From Microbispora amethystogenes (GTDB lineage: Bacteria; Actinomycetota; Actinomycetes; Streptosporangiales; Streptosporangiaceae), in NCBI RefSeq assembly GCF_016863015.1, contig NZ_BOOB01000013.1, forward strand, positions 1 through 64,000: a DNA stretch of 64,000 nucleotides. Reading direction: 5' to 3'. Of this stretch, positions 24,483-32,854 are shown in pieces (position 1 is the first letter of the stretch; every line of letters begins with the position of its first letter). The translations under genes were made by a program, and so were the position numbers. The notes beneath the pieces were generated by a model. The model saw nothing but the letters and a program-made list of their open reading frames with translations. It made no database searches and was not told where the DNA came from.

Positions 24483-25928
24483 ATGAGCGCCGCCCTCGGT
24501 CTTCTTGCCGTTCTCCTCCTGACTCTCGCCACCGGCTTCTTCGTCGCGCAGGAGTTCGCCTACGTCGCCGCCGACCGCGGCGCGCTGCGCGAACAGGCGG
24601 CGGCCGGTGACGACGCCGCCCGCCGCGCCCTCGACGTCACCGGACGGCTGTCGTTCATGCTCTCCGGCGCGCAGCTGGGGATCACCGTCACCACCCTGCT
24701 GGTGGGCTTCATCGCCCAGCCCGCGATTGCGGGCGTGCTGCGCGGCCCCCTGGAGGCGGCCGGGCTGCCCGGCGCGGCCGTGCCCGGCGTCTCCGTGGCG
24801 CTCGGCGTCGTGATCGCCACCGTCGTCCAGATGATCATCGGCGAGCTCGCCCCCAAGAACCTCGGCATCGCGCGGCCCGAGGAGGTCGCCAAGGCCCTCG
24901 GCCGTCCGACGGAGATCTACCTGGCGGTCGCCGGGCCCCTCATCCGCCTGTTCGACACGGCGGCGGCCAGGCTGGTCCGCCTGTTCGGCATCGAGCCGGT
25001 CGAGGAGCTCGAACACGGCGCGACCCCCGAGGAGCTGTCGCGCATCGTGTCGGAGTCCGCCGCCGCCGGAGAGCTGCCGCCCCGGCTGGCCGAGACGCTG
25101 GAGCGGGCGCTGGAGTTCGGCGACCGCACCGCGGAGGACGTCATGGTCCCCCGTCCGCGCGTCGTCTCGCTGCGGGCCGTGTGGCCGGTGTCCGACCTTC
25201 TCGACGCCCTGCGCGCCCAGGGTCACTCCCGCTACCCCGTGCTCGGCACCGACGCCGACGACGTCGTCGGCGTGACCGGGCTGCCCGAGTATCTGAAGGC
25301 CGGCTCCCCGGCCGACGGGCTCGTCGGCGGCATCACCCGCGCGCCGGTCCTCGTCCCCGCGACGCTGCCGCTGCCCGAGCTGCTGCGCCGGATGACCTCC
25401 GCCGGCGAGACGTTCGCCTGTGTGATCGACGAGTACGGCGGGCTCGCCGGCGTGGTCACACTGGAGGACCTCGCCGAGGAGCTGGTCGGCGAACTCGTGG
25501 ACGAGAACGACCCCGAGCCCCTCGGCGTCGTACGGCACGGCGACCACGTCTGGGACGTGCCGGGCACGCTCCGCCTCGACGAGGTCGAGCGCGCCACCCA
25601 CATCCGGCTGCCCGAGAGCGAGGACTACGAGACCGTCGCCGGGCTCGTCCTCGCCGCCCTCGGCCGCATGGCGGAGCCGGGCGACGAGGTCGTCTCCCCC
25701 CTCGTGCCCGAGCCGCACCTCTTCGAGGACGAGGAGGAGGACACGCGGCACGCCGTGCTCACGGTCCAGAGCGTGCGCCGGCGGGTCCCCGAGTGGATCC
25801 GGCTGTCGACGGAGGCGGGGGAGCGGCGGGAGGCCGAGGACGCCCACGCGGCGGCCCGTGAGCCCTCCGGCGGCGTCTACTACGCCCCCGAGCTGTTCTC
25901 CGCGTTGTTCCAGGGCAGGCCCGCATGA
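24483..25928 (+). CDS. CNNM/CorC-family transporter with CBS domains
   Basis: A 481-residue membrane protein of the CNNM (DUF21) family, involved in Mg2+/Co2+ transport and often labelled hemolysin. The DUF21 domain (about 1-190) has four helices, with GAQLGITVTTLLVGF and VVQMIIGELAPKNLGI as hallmarks. Two CBS domains (about 215-340) follow, with TAEDVMVPRPRV and VIDEYGGLAGVVTLEDLAEELVGE. A CorC_HlyC transporter-associated domain lies at about 350-430, then an acidic tail. The stop overlaps the next start in ATGA. Confidence 0.92.
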   Translation: MSAALGLLAVLLLTLATGFFVAQEFAYVAADRGALREQAAAGDDAARRALDVTGRLSFMLSGAQLGITVTTLLVGFIAQPAIAGVLRGPLEAAGLPGAAVPGVSVALGVVIATVVQMIIGELAPKNLGIARPEEVAKALGRPTEIYLAVAGPLIRLFDTAAARLVRLFGIEPVEELEHGATPEELSRIVSESAAAGELPPRLAETLERALEFGDRTAEDVMVPRPRVVSLRAVWPVSDLLDALRAQGHSRYPVLGTDADDVVGVTGLPEYLKAGSPADGLVGGITRAPVLVPATLPLPELLRRMTSAGETFACVIDEYGGLAGVVTLEDLAEELVGELVDENDPEPLGVVRHGDHVWDVPGTLRLDEVERATHIRLPESEDYETVAGLVLAALGRMAEPGDEVVSPLVPEPHLFEDEEEDTRHAVLTVQSVRRRVPEWIRLSTEAGERREAEDAHAAAREPSGGVYYAPELFSALFQGRPA

Positions 25929-26929
25929 GTCCGCTGACCGGAGTCCTGCTCGGAATCGTCCTGCTCGCCGCCAACGGCGTCTTCGTGGCCGCCGAGTTCG
26001 CCCTGGTGTCCGCCCGCAGGCATCGGCTGGAGGAGATCGCCGCGGGCGGCGGCCGGCTGGCCAAGATCACTGCTCGGGCGGCGGTGCGCGGCGGGCGCGA
26101 GCTGTCGCTCATGCTCGCCGGGGCGCAGCTCGGCATCACGCTGAGCTCCCTGGGCCTCGGCATGGTCGCGGAGCCCTCCATCGAGCATCTGCTGGAGCCG
26201 GTCCTCGCGCTGCTGCCGGAGTCGCTGCGCACCCCGGCCGCGTACGTCGTGGCGCTCGCCCTGGTGACGTTCCTGCACATGGTCGTGGGCGAGATGGCGC
26301 CCAAGTCGCTCGCGCTCACCCACCCCGAGCGCGCCGCGATGGGGCTGGCGCTGCCGTTCCGCGGCTTCGCCTGGATCGTCCGCCCGGTCCTGGCCACGCT
26401 GAACGGGCTGACCAACGGCATCCTGCGGCTGCTCGGGGTGCACGCGCGCGACGAGCTCGCCACCACCCGCACGCCCGGCCAGCTCGCCATGCTGGTCGCC
26501 GAGTCGGGCCGGATGGGCATGCTCGACCGCGACGAGCACGACCTGCTCACCCGCGCGCTGCGGGTCCACGCCCAGCCGGTGGAGCGCCTCATGGTGCCCG
26601 TGGGCGAGGCGCCGTCGGTGCCCGCCGGGGCCGACGCCCTGCTCGTACGGCGGACGGCGGCGCGCGTCGGGAGCCTGCGCATGCTGGTGGTCACCCCCGA
26701 CGACGTGGTCGGGGTGTGCCACGTGCGCGACGCGATCGTGCGGCCCGACCACAGGGCCGGCGAGCTGGCGACGCCGGTCCCCCGCATGGCGAAGGGCACC
26801 ACGATCTCCGACGCCGTGACCCTGCTCCAGGAGGCCCGCGCCCAGCTCGGGCTCGTCACGGACGCGGGCGGCACGCCCGTCGGTGTGATCGATCTCACTA
26901 CGCTGCTGGGCGAGCTGCTGGTGGCCTGA
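25925..26929 (+). CDS. Second CNNM-family transporter
   Basis: A 334-residue paralog of the preceding gene. The DUF21 domain is complete (ANGVFVAAEFALVSARRHRL, GAQLGITLSSLGLG, HMVVGEMAPKSLAL). CBS-type sequence follows (VERLMVPVGEAP, LLQEARAQLGLVTDAGGTPVGVIDLTTLLGEL), but the C-terminal CorC_HlyC domain is absent. Its start overlaps the upstream stop by four bases. Paired long and short CNNM genes are common in actinobacteria and may form heteromers. A strong terminator follows. Confidence 0.92.
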   Translation: MSPLTGVLLGIVLLAANGVFVAAEFALVSARRHRLEEIAAGGGRLAKITARAAVRGGRELSLMLAGAQLGITLSSLGLGMVAEPSIEHLLEPVLALLPESLRTPAAYVVALALVTFLHMVVGEMAPKSLALTHPERAAMGLALPFRGFAWIVRPVLATLNGLTNGILRLLGVHARDELATTRTPGQLAMLVAESGRMGMLDRDEHDLLTRALRVHAQPVERLMVPVGEAPSVPAGADALLVRRTAARVGSLRMLVVTPDDVVGVCHVRDAIVRPDHRAGELATPVPRMAKGTTISDAVTLLQEARAQLGLVTDAGGTPVGVIDLTTLLGELLVA

Positions 26930-27003
26930 TCCGGACGGAGCCCGCAAGCGCGCGGAAAGTGGTTTGAAAGCCGATCTCCGGAGAATGTGCAGTGCGCGAT
27001 CGA

Positions 27004-27026
27004 GGGGCCCCGACCGTCGGGGCCCC
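27004..27026. terminator. 11-bp perfect inverted repeat after CNNM operon
   Basis: GGGGCCCCGAC and GTCGGGGCCCC (27004-27014, 27016-27026) pair around one base, 75 bases after the second CNNM stop. It is a likely transcription terminator for the operon. The stretch 27027-27127 shows nothing further. Confidence 0.65.
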
Positions 27027-27127
27027 CGGTGCGTCACGACCTGTGAACCGGGGCCCGACGCCGTACGGGCCGGAAGGAGAGGCCCGACGTGCGTTCACTC
27101 CCGACCACGCGGGGCCGCGGCTCGCAC

Positions 27128-27184
27128 GACACAAAGAGAAAGCCTCGCGGGAGGGAAGCTTTGCTTCCGACCATGCGAGGCTGC
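27128..27184 (-). terminator. Distal copy of tRNA-Leu terminator
   Basis: This 57-base segment repeats 27227-27283 with a single mismatch. On the minus strand AGCCTCGC pairs with GCGAGGCT, with an inner GGAAGC/GCTTCC stem, and is followed by TTTCTCTTTGTG, a U-rich tail. It is a second Rho-independent terminator 99 bases further from the tRNA. A separate CCAGGGGG/CCCCCTGG hairpin lies between the copies at about 27205-27224. Confidence 0.75.
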
Positions 27185-27226
27185 CGCTTGTCCGGCCGGG
27201 GGTTCCAGGGGGTTGTCCCCCTGGGT

Positions 27227-27283
27227 GACACAAAGAGAAAGCCTCGCGGGAGGGAAGCTTTGCTTCCGACCGTGCGAGGCTGC
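27227..27283 (-). terminator. Proximal tRNA-Leu terminator
   Basis: It lies directly downstream of the tRNA 3' end (27291) on the minus strand. The same nested stem (AGCCTCGC with GCGAGGCT, GGAAGC with GCTTCC) and a U-rich TTTCTCTTTG tail mark it as an intrinsic terminator. The exact duplication with the distal copy suggests a local tandem duplication of about 99 bases. Confidence 0.8.
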
Positions 27284-27290
27284 TTTCTCG

Positions 27291-27373
27291 TGGGCAAGGG
27301 GGGAGTTGAACCCCCACGTCCTTTCGGACACACGGACCTGAACCGTGCGCGTCTGCCATTCCGCCACTTGCCC
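27291..27373 (-). tRNA. tRNA-Leu (anticodon CAG)
   Basis: On the minus strand the acceptor stem GGGCAAG (27373-27367) pairs with CTTGCCC ending at discriminator A (27291). The anticodon loop TTCAGGT gives CAG, reading CTG, the main leucine codon in this genome. A long variable arm (GTGTCCGAAAGGACGT) marks a class II tRNA, and the T loop is GGTTCAACTC. The length is 83 bases and CCA is not encoded. A tRNA-Leu divergent from fhaA is also found in Mycobacterium tuberculosis, as I recall. Confidence 0.95.
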
Positions 27374-27531
27374 TTGCGGTTGACCCCCATCTCTGGGTGC
27401 CTGGAAAGGTTAGCACGTATCCGCCCGTGCTACCGAACCCGGATACGATCCTTCTCAACGACGATGCGATGGAGCTCAGCGAAGCACCGGAGCGGTCGCG
27501 ACCATAGACGTAAGTGGAAGGGAGGTATCCG

Positions 27532-28272
27532 GTGGGAGTCCTTCAGCGCTTCGAGCGAAGGCTCGAAGGGATGGTTGAAGGGGCCTTCGCGCGGGCGTTC
27601 AAGTCTGAACTCCAGCCGGTCGAGGTTGCCAGCGCCGTGCAGAGGGAGATGGACGAGCGCGCCGCGATCGTCGCTCAGGGTCGCACGCTCGTGCCGAACG
27701 ACTTCGTGGTGGAGCTGTCGACGACCGACAGCGAGCGCCTGGAGGTGTACGCCGACAGCATCAGCCACGAACTCGCCACGCTGGCCCGGGAGTACGCCAA
27801 GGAGCAGGGGTACTCGTTCGTCGGGCCGGTGCGCGTGCGCTTCGAGACCGCCGACGACCTCGCGGTCGGGCTGTTCCGCATCCGGTCGGGCGTGATCCGT
27901 GGCGCCACGGTCGAGCAGGACGAGATCCGGCAACCCCCGAGCGACCTGCCCGCCAGCCGGCCCAACGCGTTCCAGGGCCGCCCCAGGCTGCTCGTCTCGA
28001 CCCAGGACGACCCCCAGGGGCAGCGCTCGTACGAGCTGACCACCCCGGTGACGTTGCTGGGGCGCGGAACCGATTGTGATCTACGACTGGTGGATCCCGG
28101 CGTATCGCGGCATCATGCCGAGCTACGGGTGGAAGGCCCACAGGTCGTGCTCGTGGACCTGGGGTCGACCAACGGCACCTTCGTCAACGGCCAGCCGGTC
28201 CGCAGGGTCGAGATGCAGGACGGGACGAGGGTGACCCTCGGCCGCACGACACTGGTGTTCCGGCGCGATTAG
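27532..28272 (+). CDS. fhaA: FhaA, DUF3662 and FHA domain protein
   Basis: A 246-residue regulator in which the N-terminal DUF3662 domain (LQRFERRLEGMVEGAFARAF) is followed by a C-terminal FHA domain. The phosphothreonine-binding residues lie in LLGRGTDCDLRL, VSRHHAELR and DLGSTNGTFVNG. In mycobacteria FhaA binds phosphorylated MviN and links PknB to lipid II export. It is short because the central linker is brief. The start is GTG at 27532 after a good GGGAGG. It is first in the growth cluster, 16 bases before fhaB. Confidence 0.94.
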   Translation: MGVLQRFERRLEGMVEGAFARAFKSELQPVEVASAVQREMDERAAIVAQGRTLVPNDFVVELSTTDSERLEVYADSISHELATLAREYAKEQGYSFVGPVRVRFETADDLAVGLFRIRSGVIRGATVEQDEIRQPPSDLPASRPNAFQGRPRLLVSTQDDPQGQRSYELTTPVTLLGRGTDCDLRLVDPGVSRHHAELRVEGPQVVLVDLGSTNGTFVNGQPVRRVEMQDGTRVTLGRTTLVFRRD

Positions 28273-28288
28273 AGGTAACAGACGGTCC

Positions 28289-28753
28289 ATGTCCGAGCTA
28301 ACGCTGCTGCTGATCCGGCTCGCCTTCCTGGCGGTGCTGTGGTTCTTCGTGATCGCCGCGGTCGGCGTCATCCGGACAGACCTGTTCGGTTCGCGCACGG
28401 CTCCCGCACCTCCACGGAAACCGGCCAAGCAACCCCGGCCGGTGTCCAAGCCCAAGAAGGGCGAACCACGTCAGCTCATCGTCACCGGTGGCCCCCTGCA
28501 AGGGACCATCATCAACCTCACGGAGACGCCAATCACCATCGGCCGGGCGAACGACGCCACGCTGGTACTCAGCGACGACTACGCTTCGAGTCGGCACGCC
28601 CGGCTCTTTCCGCAGGACGGCCAGTGGATCGTGGAAGATCTCGGTTCCACCAACGGCACGTACCTCGAACGTTCGAAAGTCACCCGCCCGACGCCGGTGC
28701 CCCTCGGAGTTCCGATCCGCATCGGCAAGACCGTCATCGAATTGCGCAAATGA
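28289..28753 (+). CDS. fhaB: FhaB (FipA), membrane FHA protein
   Basis: A 154-residue protein with an N-terminal membrane helix (LLLIRLAFLAVLWFFVIAAV) and a cytoplasmic FHA domain. TIGRANDATLVL, SSRHARLF and DLGSTNGTYLE carry the phosphothreonine-binding Arg, Ser and Asn. It is thought to be a PknA/PknB substrate acting at the division septum. The C terminus overlaps the pstP start (ATGA), so translation is coupled. Confidence 0.94.
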   Translation: MSELTLLLIRLAFLAVLWFFVIAAVGVIRTDLFGSRTAPAPPRKPAKQPRPVSKPKKGEPRQLIVTGGPLQGTIINLTETPITIGRANDATLVLSDDYASSRHARLFPQDGQWIVEDLGSTNGTYLERSKVTRPTPVPLGVPIRIGKTVIELRK

Positions 28754-30030
28754 CCATCGCACTCCGCTACGCCGCTCGCTCGGACGTCGGGCTCCTCCGT
28801 GAAGGCAACGAGGACTCGGCGTACGCCAGCGGCCGCCTGCTGGCCGTCGCCGACGGCATGGGCGGGCATGCCCATGGCGAGGTGGCCAGCTCGGTCGCCA
28901 TCGCCGCAATGTCGTCCCTCGACCGGGACGCCGCCACCGGCGGTGACCTGCTCGGCGCCATCGAGGCCGCGGTCCGGGACGCCAACCACCAGCTGCACGC
29001 GATGGTGGCCCGTGACCCGAGCCTCAAGGGCATGGGCACCACCCTCACCGCGATGCTCTGGAGCGGCCCGCGCTTCGCCCTGGTCCATGTGGGCGACTCC
29101 CGGGCCTACCTGCTCAGGAACGGCGAGCTGTACCAGATCACGCATGATCACACGCTGGTGCAGTCGCTGGTGGACGACGGGCGGATCACCCAGGAGGAGG
29201 CCGCCAACCATCCCCAGCGCTCGATCCTGCTGCGGGCGCTCGACGGCAGCGGCGAGGTCGATCCCGACCTGCAGGACCGGGAGGCCCAGGTGGGCGACCG
29301 GTACCTGCTGTGCTCGGACGGCCTGTCCACCGTCGTCAGCGCCGAGACCCTGCATCTCACCCTGACCACCGTCGACGATCCCGAGGACGTCGTCCGGCAG
29401 CTCATCGACCTCGCCAACCGGGGCGGCGGGCCGGACAACATCACCTGCGTGGTCGCCGACGTGATCGAGGTGGACGACGTGCAGCCGCCGGTCCTGGCCG
29501 CGGCGGTCGTGGGCGCGGCCGGCTCCGGCCGGGGGCGTTCCCCCGCGCCACCCGACACGCCCGCGGGCCGGGCCGCCACGGTCACCGCGCCGCAGCCCGT
29601 GATCACGGACGACGACCTCGGCGACGAGCCCGTACGGGAGGTCCAGTCGTCGGGGCGGCGGGCCCGCAAACGCCGCTCGGGCCCGAAGGTCGCCGCCGGC
29701 GTGCTGGTCGTCGCCGTCGCGCTCGGGCTCGGCGGCTACTTCGGCTACGAGTGGACCCAGAGCCAGTTCTACATAGGCGCCAGCGGGGACAAGCTCGTCG
29801 TCTTCCAGGGCGTCGACGCGGAGGTCGGGCCGGTGTCCCTCAAGAAGGTCGCCTACACCGACGACATCCGCGTCTCGGCGCTGCCCGCGGTCCAGCAGGA
29901 CCAGGTCCGCACCGGCATCCCGGTCGACGACCTTCAGGCCGGGATAACCAGGATCAAGAACTTCGGCGCCTCGGCGACGTCCAAGACGGACACCGGGGCG
30001 ACACCGACCCCCACGAGGTCCGCTAAGTGA
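28750..30030 (+). CDS. pstP: PstP, PP2C-type Ser/Thr protein phosphatase
   Basis: A 426-residue phosphatase that reverses PknA/PknB phosphorylation. The cytoplasmic PP2C domain (about 1-240) shows the metal-binding RSDVGLLREGNEDS, VADGMGGHAHGE, VGDSRAYL and GGPDNITCVV. One membrane helix (about 315-337) leads to a short extracytoplasmic domain. ATGA overlap with fhaB and GTGA overlap with rodA show tight coupling. Confidence 0.95.
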   Translation: MTIALRYAARSDVGLLREGNEDSAYASGRLLAVADGMGGHAHGEVASSVAIAAMSSLDRDAATGGDLLGAIEAAVRDANHQLHAMVARDPSLKGMGTTLTAMLWSGPRFALVHVGDSRAYLLRNGELYQITHDHTLVQSLVDDGRITQEEAANHPQRSILLRALDGSGEVDPDLQDREAQVGDRYLLCSDGLSTVVSAETLHLTLTTVDDPEDVVRQLIDLANRGGGPDNITCVVADVIEVDDVQPPVLAAAVVGAAGSGRGRSPAPPDTPAGRAATVTAPQPVITDDDLGDEPVREVQSSGRRARKRRSGPKVAAGVLVVAVALGLGGYFGYEWTQSQFYIGASGDKLVVFQGVDAEVGPVSLKKVAYTDDIRVSALPAVQQDQVRTGIPVDDLQAGITRIKNFGASATSKTDTGATPTPTRSAK

Positions 30031-31400
30031 CTGCTGTCGAAGCCACGCCCGTACCGATGACCGCGAAGCGGCGCGGCGCCCAGCTGGGCATGCTCGCCTT
30101 CGCCGTACTGATCGTGATGGGCGCGTACGCCGGCGTCGGGCTCGGGATCAACGGCAAGGTCCCGTCCGGCATGCTCGGCTACGGCCTCGGCCTCGGCGGT
30201 CTGATGCTCGCGGCCTACCTGGTGCTGGCCAAGTTCGCGCCGTGGGCCGACCCTCTCCTGCTTCCCCTCGTGACGCTGGTCAACGGCATCGGCCTGGTGA
30301 TGATCTACCGGCTGGAGGAGGGCGGCATCAAGGACGCCTCGGCCTCCAACCAGCTCATGTGGACGGCGCTCGGTGTGGTGATGTTCTCCGCGACGCTGAT
30401 CGTGTTGAGGGACCACCGCGCCTTGCAGCGCTTCACCTACACCGCCGGCTTCGTCGGGATCGTGCTGCTCGTCCTGCCCGTGCTCCCGGTGGTCGGCTCC
30501 GAGCACTACGGCGCCCGGATCTGGATGAACCTCGGGCCGTTCTCCCTGCAGCCGGGCGAGTTCGCCAAGCTGGCCCTGGTCGTCTTCTTCGCCGGCTATC
30601 TCGTCGCCAAGCGCGACGTGCTGGCCCTGGCCGGCCGCCGGCTGCTGTTCATCGACCTGCCGCGCGCCCGCGACCTCGGCCCGGTGCTGATCACCTGGGG
30701 CGTCAGCATCGCGGTCCTGGTCGCCGAGAAGGACCTCGGCACCTCGTTGCTGCTGTTCGGCGCGTTCATCGCGATGCTCTACATCGCCACCCAGCGCACC
30801 TCCTGGGTGCTCATCGGCCTGCTGCTCTTCGTGGGCGGCGCCGTCCTCGCCGGGCAGGTCTTCAGCCACGTCCAGGCCCGCTTCGAGGGGTGGTTGCACG
30901 CCAGCTCCACGGCGGTCTACGACTCGGGCACGAGCTACCAGCTGATGCAGGGCCTGTTCTCGCTCGGCTCGGGCGGCATCCTCGGCACCGGGCTCGGCCA
31001 GGGCTATCCCGGCCTCACCCCGTTCTCGTTCTCCGACTTCATCTTCGACGCCGTGGGCGAGGAGCTGGGCCTCACCGGCCTGATGGCCATCCTCATGGTG
31101 TACGCGCTGATCGTCGAGCGTGGCCTGCGGATGTCCCTGGCGTCCCGCGACCCCTTCTCGAAGCTGCTCGGGGGCGGGCTGTCGTTCATCCTCGCCTGGC
31201 AGGTGTTCATCATCGTCGGCGGGGTGACCCGGCTGATCCCGCTGACCGGTCTCGTGACGCCGTTCATGTCCGCGGGAGGCTCGGCCCTGCTCGCCAACTG
31301 GATGCTCATCGCCCTGCTCGTACGCATGTCAGACGCGGCCCGCCGGCCGCCGCCACAGGCGATCCAGGACGAGGGGATGACCCAGGTGATGCAGCGATGA
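30027..31400 (+). CDS. rodA: RodA/FtsW-family peptidoglycan glycosyltransferase
   Basis: A 457-residue SEDS protein with about ten membrane helices that polymerises lipid II. Conserved segments include WMNLGPFSLQPGEFAKLALVV, VLVAEKDLGTSLLLFG (with the key Asp), and the C-terminal SAGGSALLANWMLIALLVR. The start is GTG overlapping the pstP stop. It partners the class B transpeptidase PbpA encoded next, with a four-base overlap. Confidence 0.95.
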   Translation: MTAVEATPVPMTAKRRGAQLGMLAFAVLIVMGAYAGVGLGINGKVPSGMLGYGLGLGGLMLAAYLVLAKFAPWADPLLLPLVTLVNGIGLVMIYRLEEGGIKDASASNQLMWTALGVVMFSATLIVLRDHRALQRFTYTAGFVGIVLLVLPVLPVVGSEHYGARIWMNLGPFSLQPGEFAKLALVVFFAGYLVAKRDVLALAGRRLLFIDLPRARDLGPVLITWGVSIAVLVAEKDLGTSLLLFGAFIAMLYIATQRTSWVLIGLLLFVGGAVLAGQVFSHVQARFEGWLHASSTAVYDSGTSYQLMQGLFSLGSGGILGTGLGQGYPGLTPFSFSDFIFDAVGEELGLTGLMAILMVYALIVERGLRMSLASRDPFSKLLGGGLSFILAWQVFIIVGGVTRLIPLTGLVTPFMSAGGSALLANWMLIALLVRMSDAARRPPPQAIQDEGMTQVMQR

Positions 31401-32854
31401 ACAGCACGCTCAAGCGCGTCGCCGTGGCCTGTCTGATCATGTTCGGCCTGCTCATGGCCAACGTGACCTATCTGGGCACGGTGAAGGCGGAGAGCCTGCG
31501 CAACGACTCGCGCAACGTCCGGATGCTGTACGCCAGGTACAAGATCGACCGGGGATGGATCACCGCGGACAACACGAAGACCACCCTGGCCAAGACCGTC
31601 GACACCGGCGACCCGAAGTTCCGGTTCGAGCGGGAGTATCCGCTGGGCAAGCCGTTCACGCACGTGGTCGGCTGGTTCGCGCCGGAGAGCGCCGCGGGCA
31701 TCGAGAGCGCGATGGGCCGCTACCTCGACGGCTCGCACCCCGACATGGTGGTCCGCCGGGCCATCGACATGATCAGCGGCAAGCCCGCCAAGGGCGCGAG
31801 CGTCGACCTCACGCTGAACACCAAGGCCCAGGAGATCGCGTACAAGGACCTGGCGAGCACCGGCAAGCGCGGCGCGGTCGTGGCGATCGAGCCCAAGACC
31901 GGCAAGATCCTGACGATGGTGTCGGTGCCGTCGTACGACCCGAACCCGCTGGCCACGGCCAGTAAGGACAAGGTCAACAAGGCGTACAACAAGCTCGACA
32001 AGGACGGCGACAAGCCGCTGCTGAACCGGGCGATCGACCTGACGTACGCCCCGGGGTCCACGTTCAAGACGGTCACCTCGGCGGCCTACCTCAGCGACGA
32101 CTCCTCCCGCGACGAGAACACGCAGGTCGACGCGCCCGACTCGCTGCCGCTGCCGGGCACGAGCATCTCGCTGCCGAACTACCACGGTGAGTCCTGCGGC
32201 GGCCGGGCGACGCTGGTCGAGGCGCTGACCATCTCCTGCAACACGCCGTTCGCGAAGATGGGCATGGAGCTCGGCTGGGACAAGCTCAAGGAGCAGGCCG
32301 AGAAGTTCGGCGTCGGCAAGCCGCTGGCGATCCCAATGTCGGTCGCGGGCAGCAGCATCGGCAAGGAGGAGGGCAAGGCCGAGCTCGCCAAGACCGCGAT
32401 CGGCCAGCAGAGCAACCAGATGACCCCGCTGCAGATGGCGATGGTCGCGGCCGGCATCGCCAACCAGGGCACGGTGATGAAGCCGTACCTGGTCAACAAG
32501 GTCCTCGGGCCCGACGGCGCGGAGATCGACGGAACCGACCCGGAGGCGCTGAGCGAGGCCGTCACCCCCGAGGTCGCCGGAGAGCTGACCAAGATGATGA
32601 TCAGCGTGGTCGAGAACGGCACGGGTGGCGCGGCCAAGCTCCCCGGCATAACCGTGGCGGGCAAGACGGGCACGGCGGAGACCGCGCCGGGCAAGCCGTC
32701 GCACGCGTGGTTCATCTCCTTCGCCCCGGTCGACGACCCGCAGGTCGCCGTGGCGGTCTTCGTGGAGTCGGGCAGCGCGGGCAACGACGCCACCGGCGGC
32801 GCGGTGGCCGCGCCGATCGCGCACGACGTCATGCAGGCGGTGCTCGGACAGTGA
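31397..32854 (+). CDS. pbpA: PbpA, class B penicillin-binding protein
   Basis: A 485-residue transpeptidase that crosslinks peptidoglycan made by RodA. One N-terminal membrane helix (about 7-27) is followed by a dimerisation region and the penicillin-binding domain. The motifs are all present: SxxK as PGSTFK with Ser221, SxN as ISCNTPF, and KTG as VAGKTGTAE. The length fits actinobacterial PbpA. Both ends overlap neighbours by four bases. Confidence 0.95.
   Translation: MNSTLKRVAVACLIMFGLLMANVTYLGTVKAESLRNDSRNVRMLYARYKIDRGWITADNTKTTLAKTVDTGDPKFRFEREYPLGKPFTHVVGWFAPESAAGIESAMGRYLDGSHPDMVVRRAIDMISGKPAKGASVDLTLNTKAQEIAYKDLASTGKRGAVVAIEPKTGKILTMVSVPSYDPNPLATASKDKVNKAYNKLDKDGDKPLLNRAIDLTYAPGSTFKTVTSAAYLSDDSSRDENTQVDAPDSLPLPGTSISLPNYHGESCGGRATLVEALTISCNTPFAKMGMELGWDKLKEQAEKFGVGKPLAIPMSVAGSSIGKEEGKAELAKTAIGQQSNQMTPLQMAMVAAGIANQGTVMKPYLVNKVLGPDGAEIDGTDPEALSEAVTPEVAGELTKMMISVVENGTGGAAKLPGITVAGKTGTAETAPGKPSHAWFISFAPVDDPQVAVAVFVESGSAGNDATGGAVAAPIAHDVMQAVLGQ

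Noticed and set aside
27205..27224. Relic of a second tRNA between the duplicated terminators
   Set aside because: Only a simple CCAGGGGG/CCCCCTGG hairpin is present; no anticodon arm or T loop could be found.
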